A stretch of 64,000 nt of DNA from Pedobacter chinensis (lineage in GTDB: Bacteria; Bacteroidota; Bacteroidia; Sphingobacteriales; Sphingobacteriaceae). This document shows positions 7,178-15,927 of the stretch, in pieces. Below the pieces are notes generated by a model, which saw only the letters and a program-made list of their open reading frames with translations, was not told the origin of the DNA and did not search any database. Location of the stretch: contig NZ_QPKV01000003.1 in the NCBI RefSeq assembly GCF_003339865.1, positions 372,001-436,000 on the forward strand, in the 5' to 3' direction. Every line of letters starts with the position of its first letter. Positions within the stretch are counted from its first letter, which is position 1. Both the position numbers and the translations under genes were made by a program.

Positions 7178-10100
7178 ATGAAATTGAGCTTTGGTGTAAA
7201 AATTAGATTTCTGCTGCTTGTTTTGGGTTGTTGTCTCATAGCAACTTCACTTTCTTTAAGCAGGTTTACCACCAAAAATGAATTGCTTGAACGCGATGCA
7301 AATGAGGTTCAACAAAACTTATCGGTAAAAGAAAGGTACGTTGAAGATTTCTTAAACAACAAAGAAGAAGTTAAAAAGGCCATGCATTTGCACGTCAATC
7401 CGAAAGATGCGATTGACTTCATGAATGTTTACAGAAAAGCCAAAGGCATTAACCTCCTGACTTTCCAAAATAATCAGCTCAAATTTTGGAGCACTTACAA
7501 GCTGACAGATATCGACCCCCGTTCAATTAAAGAAGGAAGTTCTGTATTATTCTTTTCAAATGGCTGGTACGAGGTGATTAAGCGTACGCAAGATGATTAC
7601 AATTTAATCTTTCTGATTGCGATACAGTCTCAATATCCGTTTAAAGAAACCCAATACTTTAAAAATGAACTTGATCCTTTTTTATCCAGTTCAAAACTTT
7701 TAACCCTGGCATCTTTTACCGATAAAGACGTTTACAGCATAAAGAGTATTGATAATAAATTTCTTTTTGGATTAAAAGTTAAGCCTGGTTATGTCGATAA
7801 CTATTATTCTGGAACGCAGCTGTGGTTATTCATAGGTGGAATGCTTTGTATCTGCATGTTTTTTAATTCACTAAGCTCTTTGATAGCCAGAAAAGGACAT
7901 ATTGTTTTGGCTACCTTGTTGTTAACGGTGTTCTTTTTATCATTCAGGTTATCTGATTTGTATTATGGATGGTTCAATCATCGTTTTCCGCTCGATCTTT
8001 TCGATCCAAGAATATATTCTGAGAGTTTTTTGATGCCTTCATTAGGTGACTTTCTATTGAATGTATTTACCTTAACATGGCTATTGCTTTTCATGTTTAA
8101 TCATAAAGATCAATATCGGTTTGGAGAATGGATCAGAAAGCGGAAACTGGTCGGCATTTTTATTCATATTATATTACTGGCCTTTATTGCTGCTATTGCC
8201 TTTTTTAGTGATGATGTTTTTTTTGGCCTTATTTATAATTCAAAAATCAATTTCGAAATTATCAATATCCTGAAATTAAGCGGAACCAGTTGGGTGAGTA
8301 TTGTAATATTATGCCTGGTTTGGTTTCAAATCTATTTAATAACCGTCATATCAGCTACAGTAAGTAATCAGCTTAATGTAACTAATAAAGAAAGACTGAT
8401 CATATTTTTGACTGGCTTTTTAATCATTTTTGCTTATAAACTTTCAATTGATTTTACAGCATTTTTCATTGTTTTCGCTTTAATACTATTCATTGTTGCG
8501 AGAAGCGTTTATGTAAAAGGGGCAACCTTTTCTGTTGGCCTGTTTGCTATTGTGTTTTTTTGTTTGGCCTTTAACACGTCAATTAAATACATTAAATATA
8601 AAGATATAACTGAACGGAGCTTACGCGAACCCCTGGCTCGAAAAGTGCAATCATCAGAAGATCCTAATGCCATTGTTGCATTGGGCAGTTTGGAAGGGCA
8701 ATTGTTACAGGATGAATTTCTGGTTCGTTATTTTAGCCAGAATGGCAAATCTAATTATGCAGTTCTTAAAAATCATATTAAAAACTATTTGGATGGTTAT
8801 CTGAACAGGTACGACTATCAAATATATCCCTATGATAAAAATGGAATAGATATTAATAACCCCAATGGACAGGCATTCAAAAAGTACAAAGAGCTTGTGG
8901 AATCGGGTTCGGTTAAAATTGATGGGGCAAATTATTTTTATCAGGTAAACAATACATTCGGCTATCAGGATTATTTTGGAATCATTTCCGTTGTAAATAA
9001 AGGCAATTTGCTCGGAACACTTGTTATTGAACTGCGATCAAAGCCATATAATTATAATAACCGCCTGCCTGATCTTCTTGGTGATCAAAAATTCATTAAG
9101 GATGAAGACTTTCGGGGCTATTCCATCGCTTTATACAGTAATAATAGATTGCTCAATCAATCAGGAAGTTATACATATCCGTTAGATGGAAGAGTTTTCG
9201 AAGGCAAGAAAGACGATTTTGTGACCAGCAGTGATTTTACGCTTCATTATAGCCACCTCATTTATAAACCTACTGACAGCAAAATGGTCGTGATCAGTAA
9301 AGAAAAGGTAGATTATGTGGAGCGATTGGCCGCTTTATCCTTCTTCTTTCTTGTTTTCATTATCTTTTCCCTGGTACTCTACGGCTTAATTTGGCTAATC
9401 AAAAACCTTGATGATGAACGCGTTGGATGGTTTAGCATTAATAGGTCGTTAATGATTAATGCGAATAAGATCTTATATAAAACCCGTATTCAGGTATCTA
9501 TAGTACTTTCTGTTGTAGCTACCTTATTGATAGTAGGTTGGGTAACCTATTATTATATGAATAATGAATATAGAGGACAGCAAAACGCATCAATAAGAGA
9601 CAAAATCAGGAAAGTTCAGCAGAATTATGAAAAGCAGGTATTTAGTAAAGGCATAACTGATGATGAAGGTGCGGTAGCAGATTTCAACAATTTTGCAGAT
9701 ATCAATAATGCCGATTTAAATTTATATGACGTACGAGGAAACCTGATCATGACTACCTACCCTAAGCTTTATAATTATAAGGTTATCGGCAGGAAAATGG
9801 GCCCATTGGCATATACTTATCTGCATCAGTTGAAACGATCAGAATTTATAAATGCAGAAGAAAAGATCGGGAATTTAACCTATGCTGCGGCATATGCGCC
9901 GATTAGAAATGCGCAAAATAAAACCATCGCATATATCGGCCTGCCAAATTACTCAAATGAGGAAGAATACTCAGATAAAATAGCCCTTTTTGTAAGTAAC
10001 CTGATTAATATTTATGCTTTGGTTTTTGTGGCGGTTGGTGTTTTGGCCGTGTTTTTGGCTAATCAGATTACCAATCCCTTAACTTTTATACAGGAAAGCA

Positions 10101-10906
10101 TCAGCAGAACCAGAATTGGCCAGCGTAATGAACCAATTGTTTGGCGCAGGCATGATGAAATAGGTTCGTTGATTAAAGAATACAACAGTATGATTGCTGC
10201 CCTGGAAGACAGTGCGATTAAACTGGCACGCTCAGAGCGGGAAAGCGCCTGGAGAGAGATGGCTAAACAAGTGGCGCATGAAATTAAAAATCCACTAACC
10301 CCTTTAAAATTAGGTGTTCAATTACTTGAAAAATCCTGGAAAGAGAATGATCCGAATTTTGAAAATAAGTTCAATAAATTTAGCAAATCATTTATTGAGC
10401 AGATTGATAGTCTTTCTAAAATCGCATCAGAGTTCTCCAACTTTGCCAGAATGCCCGACACCAATTTAGAACAACTAGGTGTAATGCCCGTGATTGAACA
10501 GGCAAGACAGGTTTACAAAAACACTGATAATGTAGAAATTAATGTATTAAATAAATCTGACAGGAACATCCGTATTCTGGCAGATCATGATCAATTGTTG
10601 AGGACATTCAATAATCTCTTTAAAAATGCGATTGAGGCCATTGATGATGATTCGCACTGTTGCGTAACTGTGGTTTTATATAACGATAGTGAAAATGCCT
10701 ATATAGAGATAAAAGATAATGGTAAGGGTATTCCAGTAATTTTACATGATAAAATCTTTGTGCCCAATTTTACCACCAAAACTTCAGGCACAGGTTTAGG
10801 CCTGGCATTTGTTAAACAAGCAGTAGAAAATGCAGGTGGAACCATTACCTTTACCTCTGTTATGGACGTAGGAACCAGCTTTTATCTGGTCTTTCCACTG
10901 GCGTAA
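7178..10906 (+). CDS. Giant multi-pass NtrY-like sensor histidine kinase
   Basis: A 1242-aa membrane kinase. Predicted order: TM1 (about 8-28); an extracytoplasmic domain to about 210; a block of eight or so TM helices (about 213-466); a second outside domain (467-715); TM (718-743); TM (770-793); a third outside domain to about 937; TM (938-963); HAMP; HisKA with the H-box VAHEIKNPLTPLKLG (His near 1034); and a HATPase domain (NNLFKNAIEAID, DNGKGIP, GTGLGLAFV). The HisKA/HATPase part resembles NtrY-type kinases. No response regulator gene is adjacent, so its partner is unknown. The kinase part is certain; the sensing mechanism is not. The length is about twice that of ordinary NtrY. Confidence 0.93.
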   Translation: MKLSFGVKIRFLLLVLGCCLIATSLSLSRFTTKNELLERDANEVQQNLSVKERYVEDFLNNKEEVKKAMHLHVNPKDAIDFMNVYRKAKGINLLTFQNNQLKFWSTYKLTDIDPRSIKEGSSVLFFSNGWYEVIKRTQDDYNLIFLIAIQSQYPFKETQYFKNELDPFLSSSKLLTLASFTDKDVYSIKSIDNKFLFGLKVKPGYVDNYYSGTQLWLFIGGMLCICMFFNSLSSLIARKGHIVLATLLLTVFFLSFRLSDLYYGWFNHRFPLDLFDPRIYSESFLMPSLGDFLLNVFTLTWLLLFMFNHKDQYRFGEWIRKRKLVGIFIHIILLAFIAAIAFFSDDVFFGLIYNSKINFEIINILKLSGTSWVSIVILCLVWFQIYLITVISATVSNQLNVTNKERLIIFLTGFLIIFAYKLSIDFTAFFIVFALILFIVARSVYVKGATFSVGLFAIVFFCLAFNTSIKYIKYKDITERSLREPLARKVQSSEDPNAIVALGSLEGQLLQDEFLVRYFSQNGKSNYAVLKNHIKNYLDGYLNRYDYQIYPYDKNGIDINNPNGQAFKKYKELVESGSVKIDGANYFYQVNNTFGYQDYFGIISVVNKGNLLGTLVIELRSKPYNYNNRLPDLLGDQKFIKDEDFRGYSIALYSNNRLLNQSGSYTYPLDGRVFEGKKDDFVTSSDFTLHYSHLIYKPTDSKMVVISKEKVDYVERLAALSFFFLVFIIFSLVLYGLIWLIKNLDDERVGWFSINRSLMINANKILYKTRIQVSIVLSVVATLLIVGWVTYYYMNNEYRGQQNASIRDKIRKVQQNYEKQVFSKGITDDEGAVADFNNFADINNADLNLYDVRGNLIMTTYPKLYNYKVIGRKMGPLAYTYLHQLKRSEFINAEEKIGNLTYAAAYAPIRNAQNKTIAYIGLPNYSNEEEYSDKIALFVSNLINIYALVFVAVGVLAVFLANQITNPLTFIQESISRTRIGQRNEPIVWRRHDEIGSLIKEYNSMIAALEDSAIKLARSERESAWREMAKQVAHEIKNPLTPLKLGVQLLEKSWKENDPNFENKFNKFSKSFIEQIDSLSKIASEFSNFARMPDTNLEQLGVMPVIEQARQVYKNTDNVEINVLNKSDRNIRILADHDQLLRTFNNLFKNAIEAIDDDSHCCVTVVLYNDSENAYIEIKDNGKGIPVILHDKIFVPNFTTKTSGTGLGLAFVKQAVENAGGTITFTSVMDVGTSFYLVFPLA

Positions 10907-10925
10907 CATCATTAGATTGTGATTG

Positions 10926-11828
10926 TTATCTCAAATCTACCTGAGCTTTTCCCAATGTATTTCCATCTGCGTATAAGATAACGGTGTAAATACCTTTAAT
11001 GAAAGGTTTAGGATTAGTCCAATCGATAACGTAAGTGCTATCGTCATTGTTGTAGTTGATGTAGATAGAGTGGCTGTATTGCATTTCCTGCCCATCGGCT
11101 TCGAAACGATTGCCTTCATTGGCAAGTAGATTCCCTGCAGGATCAAAAACCCTTAAATAGATATTGTGATGGCCTTTTTCTGCTAATTCGTTTGGAATGA
11201 TATTAAAGCGGACACTTAATTTTTCTGCGGTTGATGATTTGGTTACTTCTACCTTTTTGCCGCTGGATTTTGTTCTGAAGGCTATAATTTCTGCATTTTG
11301 AAGCTTTAAAGCCGCTGCAGTTTTAACCTTTGCACTTAGGTTTGAGTTCTCATTTTCAAGATTCGAAGCTCTGCTGCTAATATTTTTTAAAGTGTTTTCT
11401 AAGCTATCGCGGCTGTTTTTAAGAAAAATATTATCCTTTTGAAGCTGGATAATCTGGTCGTTATAGTTTTTAACAAAGGTTTTAAGTTCATTGATCTGGC
11501 TATTGGCCTTATCAAGTTCGCCCTGAGTAATTGCTCCTTTTTCCAGGGCAATCTTAAGTTCATCAATTTTTTCCCGTGCCAGTTTTTGTTCTTCAATAAG
11601 CTTCTCATTCAAATCAAGATTTAAGGCCTCCACCTTATCCAGTTCCACCTCAATTTTTTCTACTTCAAGCCGTAACTTATCCTTTTCCGTGCTAACCGTT
11701 ACAAATCTTTCGCTTTGCTGTCGATCTTTAAAAAACAGGTAAGCATTTGTTCCAATAAGCGCTGTTATAACAATGACCAGGAAGTAAATTTTGTTTCTAT
11801 CGCCCTTATTAATCTTTTGTGGTTCCAT
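10926..11828 (-). CDS. Membrane-anchored coiled-coil protein of unknown function
   Basis: A 300-aa protein with one N-terminal transmembrane helix (about residues 13-33, IYFLVIVITALIGTNAYLFF) and no cleavable signal. A long Lys/Glu/Leu-rich coiled coil (about 40-175) follows, then a compact beta-rich C-terminal domain (about 185-300) with motifs such as LSVRFNIIPNELAEKGHHN. The helix without a lipobox suggests an inner-membrane protein whose coiled coil and terminal domain lie in the periplasm. It converges on the giant kinase with a 19-bp gap. I do not recognise a named family, although proteins of this layout are widespread as hypotheticals in Bacteroidota. Confidence 0.85.
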   Translation of the reverse strand: MEPQKINKGDRNKIYFLVIVITALIGTNAYLFFKDRQQSERFVTVSTEKDKLRLEVEKIEVELDKVEALNLDLNEKLIEEQKLAREKIDELKIALEKGAITQGELDKANSQINELKTFVKNYNDQIIQLQKDNIFLKNSRDSLENTLKNISSRASNLENENSNLSAKVKTAAALKLQNAEIIAFRTKSSGKKVEVTKSSTAEKLSVRFNIIPNELAEKGHHNIYLRVFDPAGNLLANEGNRFEADGQEMQYSHSIYINYNNDDSTYVIDWTNPKPFIKGIYTVILYADGNTLGKAQVDLR

Positions 11829-12033
11829 TTTTAATAATGCTGTATCTTCTTAAAATAATATACTTTTGTTGTTCCATAGGTAAATGGTGTACACAATTAA
11901 TTTTAGCAGGGCGCAAATTATAATTTTTAATAAACTTATAAGAGTTTTTAAAAAAAATCGTTTAATTGCTAACGTTCATTTGTATTCAAATTAACACAAA
12001 CACACATCCTGAATAAAAAACAAGACAGAAATA

Positions 12034-13578
12034 ATGCTTAAAAACTTCCTATACGCACTTTTAACTTTAACTGTAATACCTTATATATTAAATGCACAAC
12101 CTTTATCAAAAATTGCACCAAAAAGAGAGTTTAGGGGCGTTTGGGTGGCTACTGTTACCAATATAGACTGGCCATCAAAACCCGGCCTGACCATTGATCA
12201 GCAAAAACAAGAGCTGATCGGAATATTGGAAAGACATAAAGCTCAGGGAATGAATGCGATCATTTTGCAGGTTCGCCCCGCAGGTGATGCTTTTTATGCA
12301 AAATCAAGAGAACCCTGGAGCCAATGGTTAATGGGAAGACAAGGCCTGGCGCCGGCGCCGGGTTATGATCCTTTGGCCTTTGCTATAAAAGAATGCCATT
12401 TTAGGGGCATGGAGTTGCATGCCTGGTTTAATCCGTACCGTGCCAGTATGAGCAGCAGCTCTGTTTTTAGCGAGGATCACGCCTTTCGAAAACATCCGGA
12501 TTGGTTTTTTACCTATGGCGGTAAAAAGCAATTCGATCCGGGAATTCCTGATGTGAGAGAATATATCGTTCAGGTCATTTTAGATGTGGTTAAAGGCTAT
12601 GATGTGGATGGTATCCATTTCGATGATTATTTCTATCCCTATAAAATAGAGGGGCAAACGATCAACGATAGTGCAACCTTTAATAAGTACCCAAATAATT
12701 TCACGGACATTAAAGATTGGCGCAGAAATAATGTGGATATGCTCATTAAGCAACTGGATGATAGCATTCATCATTATAAAAAATGGGTTAAGTTTGGGGT
12801 AAGCCCTTTCGGTATCTGGCGAAATAAATATGAAGATCCTGAAGGTTCAGCAACAAACGGATTATCTAATTATGCTGAGCTTTTTGCCGATAGCCGGAAA
12901 TGGGTTAAAGAGGGTTGGGTAGATTACATCAATCCGCAAATATATTTTACTTTTACAAGAAGGGTGGCACCATTCGGAACCTTGGTGGATTGGTGGAGCA
13001 ACAACGCTTATGGAAGGCATGTATATGTAGGGCAAGGCGCCTATCTGGTAAACTCAAGGGCCGAAATAGCCTGGAGAAACCTTTCGGAGATCCCAAAACA
13101 AATCCGTTATATCAGAGAGAACAACCGAATTCAGGGCAGTGTTTATTTCAGTTCTAAATCACTCAGCACCGTCGCAAAATCTGTCGGCGATTCACTTAAA
13201 AATGATCTTTATAGTTACCAGGCATTACCACCGCAAATGCCTTGGCTCGATGAAGTTCCACCAAATGCACCGCAAGCCCTAGTTGCTGATGCCCTGAAAG
13301 ATGGCGTGCATTTAAAATGGCAAATCCCGATGAAAGCTAAAGATGGAGAAACAGCGTCAGGCTACGTGATCTATCGTTTCGAGGAAGGAGAAAAAATTTC
13401 AGTGCTCGATCCTAAAAACATTCTTAAAATAAGTTTTGAAGATTACCTTTCGTTTATTGATACCAATGTAGGGAGCGGAAAACGGTACAGCTATCTGGTT
13501 ACAGCGCTCGATCGTTTAAAGAATGAAAGTGAGCCAAGCGGGCCAGTTGGAGTTGAAGTTCCATTAGCTAAAGAGTAA
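12034..13578 (+). CDS. GHL10/DUF187 family glycosyl hydrolase-like protein
   Basis: A secreted 514-aa protein with a signal peptide (about residues 1-21, cleavage after LNAQ). The GHL10 (DUF187) domain starts with the family signature KREFRGVWVATVTNIDWPS and spans about 32-350 (FDDYFYPYKIEG, WVDYINPQIYF). A fibronectin-III-like domain (about 408-510) follows. The family has a TIM barrel related to glycosidases and is widespread in envelope-associated proteins, but its substrate is not established, so a role in wall or surface glycan turnover is only an inference. It is a single gene, divergent from the coiled-coil gene, with about 205 bp between them. Confidence 0.9.
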   Translation: MLKNFLYALLTLTVIPYILNAQPLSKIAPKREFRGVWVATVTNIDWPSKPGLTIDQQKQELIGILERHKAQGMNAIILQVRPAGDAFYAKSREPWSQWLMGRQGLAPAPGYDPLAFAIKECHFRGMELHAWFNPYRASMSSSSVFSEDHAFRKHPDWFFTYGGKKQFDPGIPDVREYIVQVILDVVKGYDVDGIHFDDYFYPYKIEGQTINDSATFNKYPNNFTDIKDWRRNNVDMLIKQLDDSIHHYKKWVKFGVSPFGIWRNKYEDPEGSATNGLSNYAELFADSRKWVKEGWVDYINPQIYFTFTRRVAPFGTLVDWWSNNAYGRHVYVGQGAYLVNSRAEIAWRNLSEIPKQIRYIRENNRIQGSVYFSSKSLSTVAKSVGDSLKNDLYSYQALPPQMPWLDEVPPNAPQALVADALKDGVHLKWQIPMKAKDGETASGYVIYRFEEGEKISVLDPKNILKISFEDYLSFIDTNVGSGKRYSYLVTALDRLKNESEPSGPVGVEVPLAKE

Positions 13579-13629
13579 CCGCGATTTTTTTACCAGATAG
13601 CAGCAAATAAAAATATTACACAAAATTTA

Positions 13630-13643
13630 TGCAACCGATTGCA
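13630..13643. promoter_or_regulatory. LacI-type operator (site A)
   Basis: TGCAACCGATTGCA is an inverted repeat with central CG, the layout of LacI-family operators. The identical sequence in reverse orientation occurs at 25057 and 33941. Its right half contains the proposed -33 TTG of the lacI/SDR promoter. Confidence 0.75.
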
Positions 13644-13669
13644 ATTGTGTAATATTAATCCTAATTTAG
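13639..13669 (+). promoter_or_regulatory. Candidate promoter of the lacI-SDR unit, overlapped by operator
   Basis: TTG at 13639-13641 (inside the operator), 20 bp, then TAATTTAG at 13662-13669, one mismatch from TAnnTTTG. Transcription would begin near 13676, about 34 bp before the ATG. The same geometry recurs at the susC and esterase promoters. Confidence 0.6.
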
Positions 13670-13709
13670 GCATACCAAATATAAAGGAACATCAGTTTCA
13701 GATTAGTGT

Positions 13710-14738
13710 ATGCAAGATAAGGAAATTACCATTTACGACTTGGCAGAGCGATTGAATGTTTCTGCAACAACAGTGAGTAGAGGATTGCAGGATCATCCGG
13801 CTATTAATAAAAAAACCAAAAAAAGAATATTTGACCTGGCAGCAGAGCTGGGTTACCGCTCTAACAAGTTTGCTAGCAATCTCCGTAAGCAAAAAACCAA
13901 TACCATAGGTGTAATCGTTCCACGGTTAAATAGTTTGTTTATGTCGTCGGTTTTATCAGGGATTGAAAAAATAGTAAATAATGCCGGTTACAATCTGATC
14001 ATTAGTCAATCTTTTGAGCATGAATCAAAAGAAAAAACCAATACTACAACCATGTTTAACAGCAGGGTAGATGGTTTGATTGTTTCATTGGCTTCTGATA
14101 CCGAAGATTTGAGCCATTTCGACACTTTCATCAGGAAAAACATTCCAATTATCTTTTTCGATCGTGTGGCAGAAAGCATTCAGTCTACAAAAGTACTCAT
14201 AGATAATTTTAAAGCAGGGTATAAAGCAACTGAGCATTTAATTCAACAGGGTTGCAAAAAAATTCTGCACATTACCGGTAATCCATCCAGAAATGTTTAT
14301 AAAGACCGATTTGAAGGTTACAAAAAAGCTTTGAATGATCATCATATAGAATTCGACCCGGCATTATATATATCCAACGATTTAACGGAGCAAGCCATTC
14401 AGGATGCTTTGGTTAATGATGTGTTGAAAAGAGATACACTGCCCGATGGGTTGTTTGTTACCAATGACTCTTCGGCCGCATTTGCCTTAACCATTTTTAA
14501 GGAAGCCGGTTTACGCATACCTGAAGATATCGCAATAGTTGGATTTAATAATGATCTGATATCAAAAGTTACGGAACCTGCCATTACCACCATTAATTAC
14601 CCCGGTAACGAAATGGGTGAAAGCATCGCCAGAATTTTAATCAATCACTTAGATGGCGAAGGCGATCTGAGTTTTACCAGTACCGTGCTCCTAAATACAG
14701 AATTAATCGTTCGTGGATCATCGCAAAGAAAAAAATAA
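13710..14738 (+). CDS. LacI-family transcriptional regulator 1
   Basis: A 342-aa regulator. The N-terminal LacI helix-turn-helix is clear (ITIYDLAERLNVSATTVSRG, then the hinge GYRSNKFASNLR), followed by a periplasmic-binding-protein-like sugar-sensing domain (NTIGVIVPRL to the C-terminus). It probably senses a xylan- or uronate-derived sugar, as it heads the locus with the SDR and xylanase. A LacI-type operator overlaps its own promoter, so autoregulation is likely. The SDR gene begins one base after its stop codon. Which of the two LacI proteins in the locus binds the shared operator is not known. Confidence 0.95.
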   Translation: MQDKEITIYDLAERLNVSATTVSRGLQDHPAINKKTKKRIFDLAAELGYRSNKFASNLRKQKTNTIGVIVPRLNSLFMSSVLSGIEKIVNNAGYNLIISQSFEHESKEKTNTTTMFNSRVDGLIVSLASDTEDLSHFDTFIRKNIPIIFFDRVAESIQSTKVLIDNFKAGYKATEHLIQQGCKKILHITGNPSRNVYKDRFEGYKKALNDHHIEFDPALYISNDLTEQAIQDALVNDVLKRDTLPDGLFVTNDSSAAFALTIFKEAGLRIPEDIAIVGFNNDLISKVTEPAITTINYPGNEMGESIARILINHLDGEGDLSFTSTVLLNTELIVRGSSQRKK

Positions 14739-14739
14739 T

Positions 14740-15480
14740 ATGGGTAAAGAAATAGCTATTGTAACGGGAGGCGGCGCAGGATTAGGATTGGCCATTACCA
14801 GGAAATTGATTCAGGAGGATATTCAGGTAATCATGATCGGCAGAAATGAAGAGAATTTAAAAGCTGCGGCTTCTGAATTTGGCGAATTATGTAATTATAA
14901 GGTATTTGATCTTCAAAACCTTAAAGAAATTCCGGCTTTGATTGAGGAGATTAATACTGAATATGGTAAAATTGATATTTTGGTGAACAATGCAGGTATC
15001 AATATGAAAAAACCCTTTATAGAGGTTACAGATGATGATTTTGCCAGTGTGGTACAAACCAATCTTTCTTCGGTTTTTGCGATAAGCAGAGAGGTGGTTA
15101 AGAAAATGATCGAAGCAGGGAAGGGCTCTATTGTTAACATCAGTTCAATGGCAGCTCAATATGGTATACCCAAGGTTATTGCTTATTCTGCGGCTAAAAC
15201 CGGAATTGAAGGCATGACAAGGGCGATGGCAACGGAACTATCACCTTTGGGAATCAGAACCAATTGCGTTGCTCCGGGATTTATCAAAACGGCAATGTCG
15301 GCTAAAGCTTTGGATGCCGATCCGGAAAGAAAAAACAAAGTGTTCTCCAGAACCCCAATGGGGAAAATGGGAGATCCCGATGATGTGGCAGAAGCTGTTT
15401 ATTTCTTCTGTTCAGCAGGGGCAAAATATGTTACAGGTGTGATAATGCCTGTAGATGGAGGAAATTCCATTGGGTTTTAA
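14740..15480 (+). CDS. SDR-family NAD(P)-dependent oxidoreductase, possible fructuronate/mannonate dehydrogenase
   Basis: A 246-aa classical short-chain dehydrogenase/reductase. The Rossmann motif TGGGAGLG is near residue 10, NNAG is near 85, and the catalytic Ser-Tyr-Lys triad is in SSMAAQYG and YSAAK (Tyr near 149, Lys near 153). It resembles gluconate 5-dehydrogenase and 2-deoxygluconate dehydrogenase relatives. An in-frame GTG at 14713 overlaps lacI; the ATG at 14740, one base after the lacI stop, gives the normal N-terminus. With uxuA in the same locus, a role as fructuronate-to-mannonate reductase is attractive but is inference. The fold and SDR class are secure. Confidence 0.93.
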   Translation: MGKEIAIVTGGGAGLGLAITRKLIQEDIQVIMIGRNEENLKAAASEFGELCNYKVFDLQNLKEIPALIEEINTEYGKIDILVNNAGINMKKPFIEVTDDDFASVVQTNLSSVFAISREVVKKMIEAGKGSIVNISSMAAQYGIPKVIAYSAAKTGIEGMTRAMATELSPLGIRTNCVAPGFIKTAMSAKALDADPERKNKVFSRTPMGKMGDPDDVAEAVYFFCSAGAKYVTGVIMPVDGGNSIGF

Positions 15481-15696
15481 AGTAACTGAGTTTTGGGTGT
15501 ATTCAATGAATTTTAATCTGGAAATCAGTATTCATTGTCTTAAAAAGAACATTTTTGTCTTGGCTAAACGGGGCTCTTTACTTTTTTCGGTGTGGTTTAT
15601 TGTTCTTAATTGTCCTCAAGCTTGCTTCGCAGGTTTGATGTCAAAAAGTAATAAAACCGAAGCTTGCTGAGCTCATTAATGCCAATGAAAAACAAT

Positions 15697-15817
15697 AAAG
15701 CAACATTAATAAACACCGGCTGAAAATTTTTATTCGGAAGCCAGTAGCAAGGCTTGGTCTGTGGAATCCGAAAAATTTGTTAGGCCGGATTAGAGTAGAA
15801 CGAAGATGTTGCGCTTT
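15697..15817. other. Long imperfect stem-loop upstream of the first xylanase
   Basis: In the 447-bp gap 15481-15927, a left arm (AAAGCAACAT at 15697, then CCGGCTGAAAATTTTT at 15716 to CGGAAGCC at 15742) is approximately complementary to a right arm (GGAATCCGAAAAATTTGT at 15763, GGCCGG ending 15789, ATGTTGCGCTTT at 15806-15817). About 20 nt form the apical loop. Imperfect pairing with small bulges resembles a folded RNA or a mobile palindromic element. No credible gene lies in this gap, and 15481-15690 shows nothing recognisable. Confidence 0.55.
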
Positions 15818-15880
15818 GGCCTTGCTGGGATGCAAATACAAATTGCAGATAAAAAAAACAAAATTCGTTAACTAAAATAC

Positions 15881-15907
15881 GGCGAAGTCATGAAGTAGAA
15901 CTTCGCC
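15881..15907. other. 8-bp hairpin just upstream of the GH10 start
   Basis: GGCGAAGT (15881-15888) and ACTTCGCC (15900-15907) pair around an 11-nt loop, ending 20 bp before the ATG of the xylanase. The CGAAGT core is shared with the repeat arrays at 21.06 and 33.99 kb. It could be a leader structure or a single-copy relative of those repeats. Confidence 0.5.
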
Positions 15908-15927
15908 AGATATTAACCAGATAAAAC

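Noticed and set aside
15455..15670. Plus-strand 71-aa gene after the SDR
   Set aside because: It overlaps the SDR end in another frame, starts inside that gene and has no recognisable domain.
15641..15841. Minus-strand 66-aa gene before the GH10
   Set aside because: It coincides with the imperfect stem-loop, whose self-complementarity explains the open frame; no promoter or start context.
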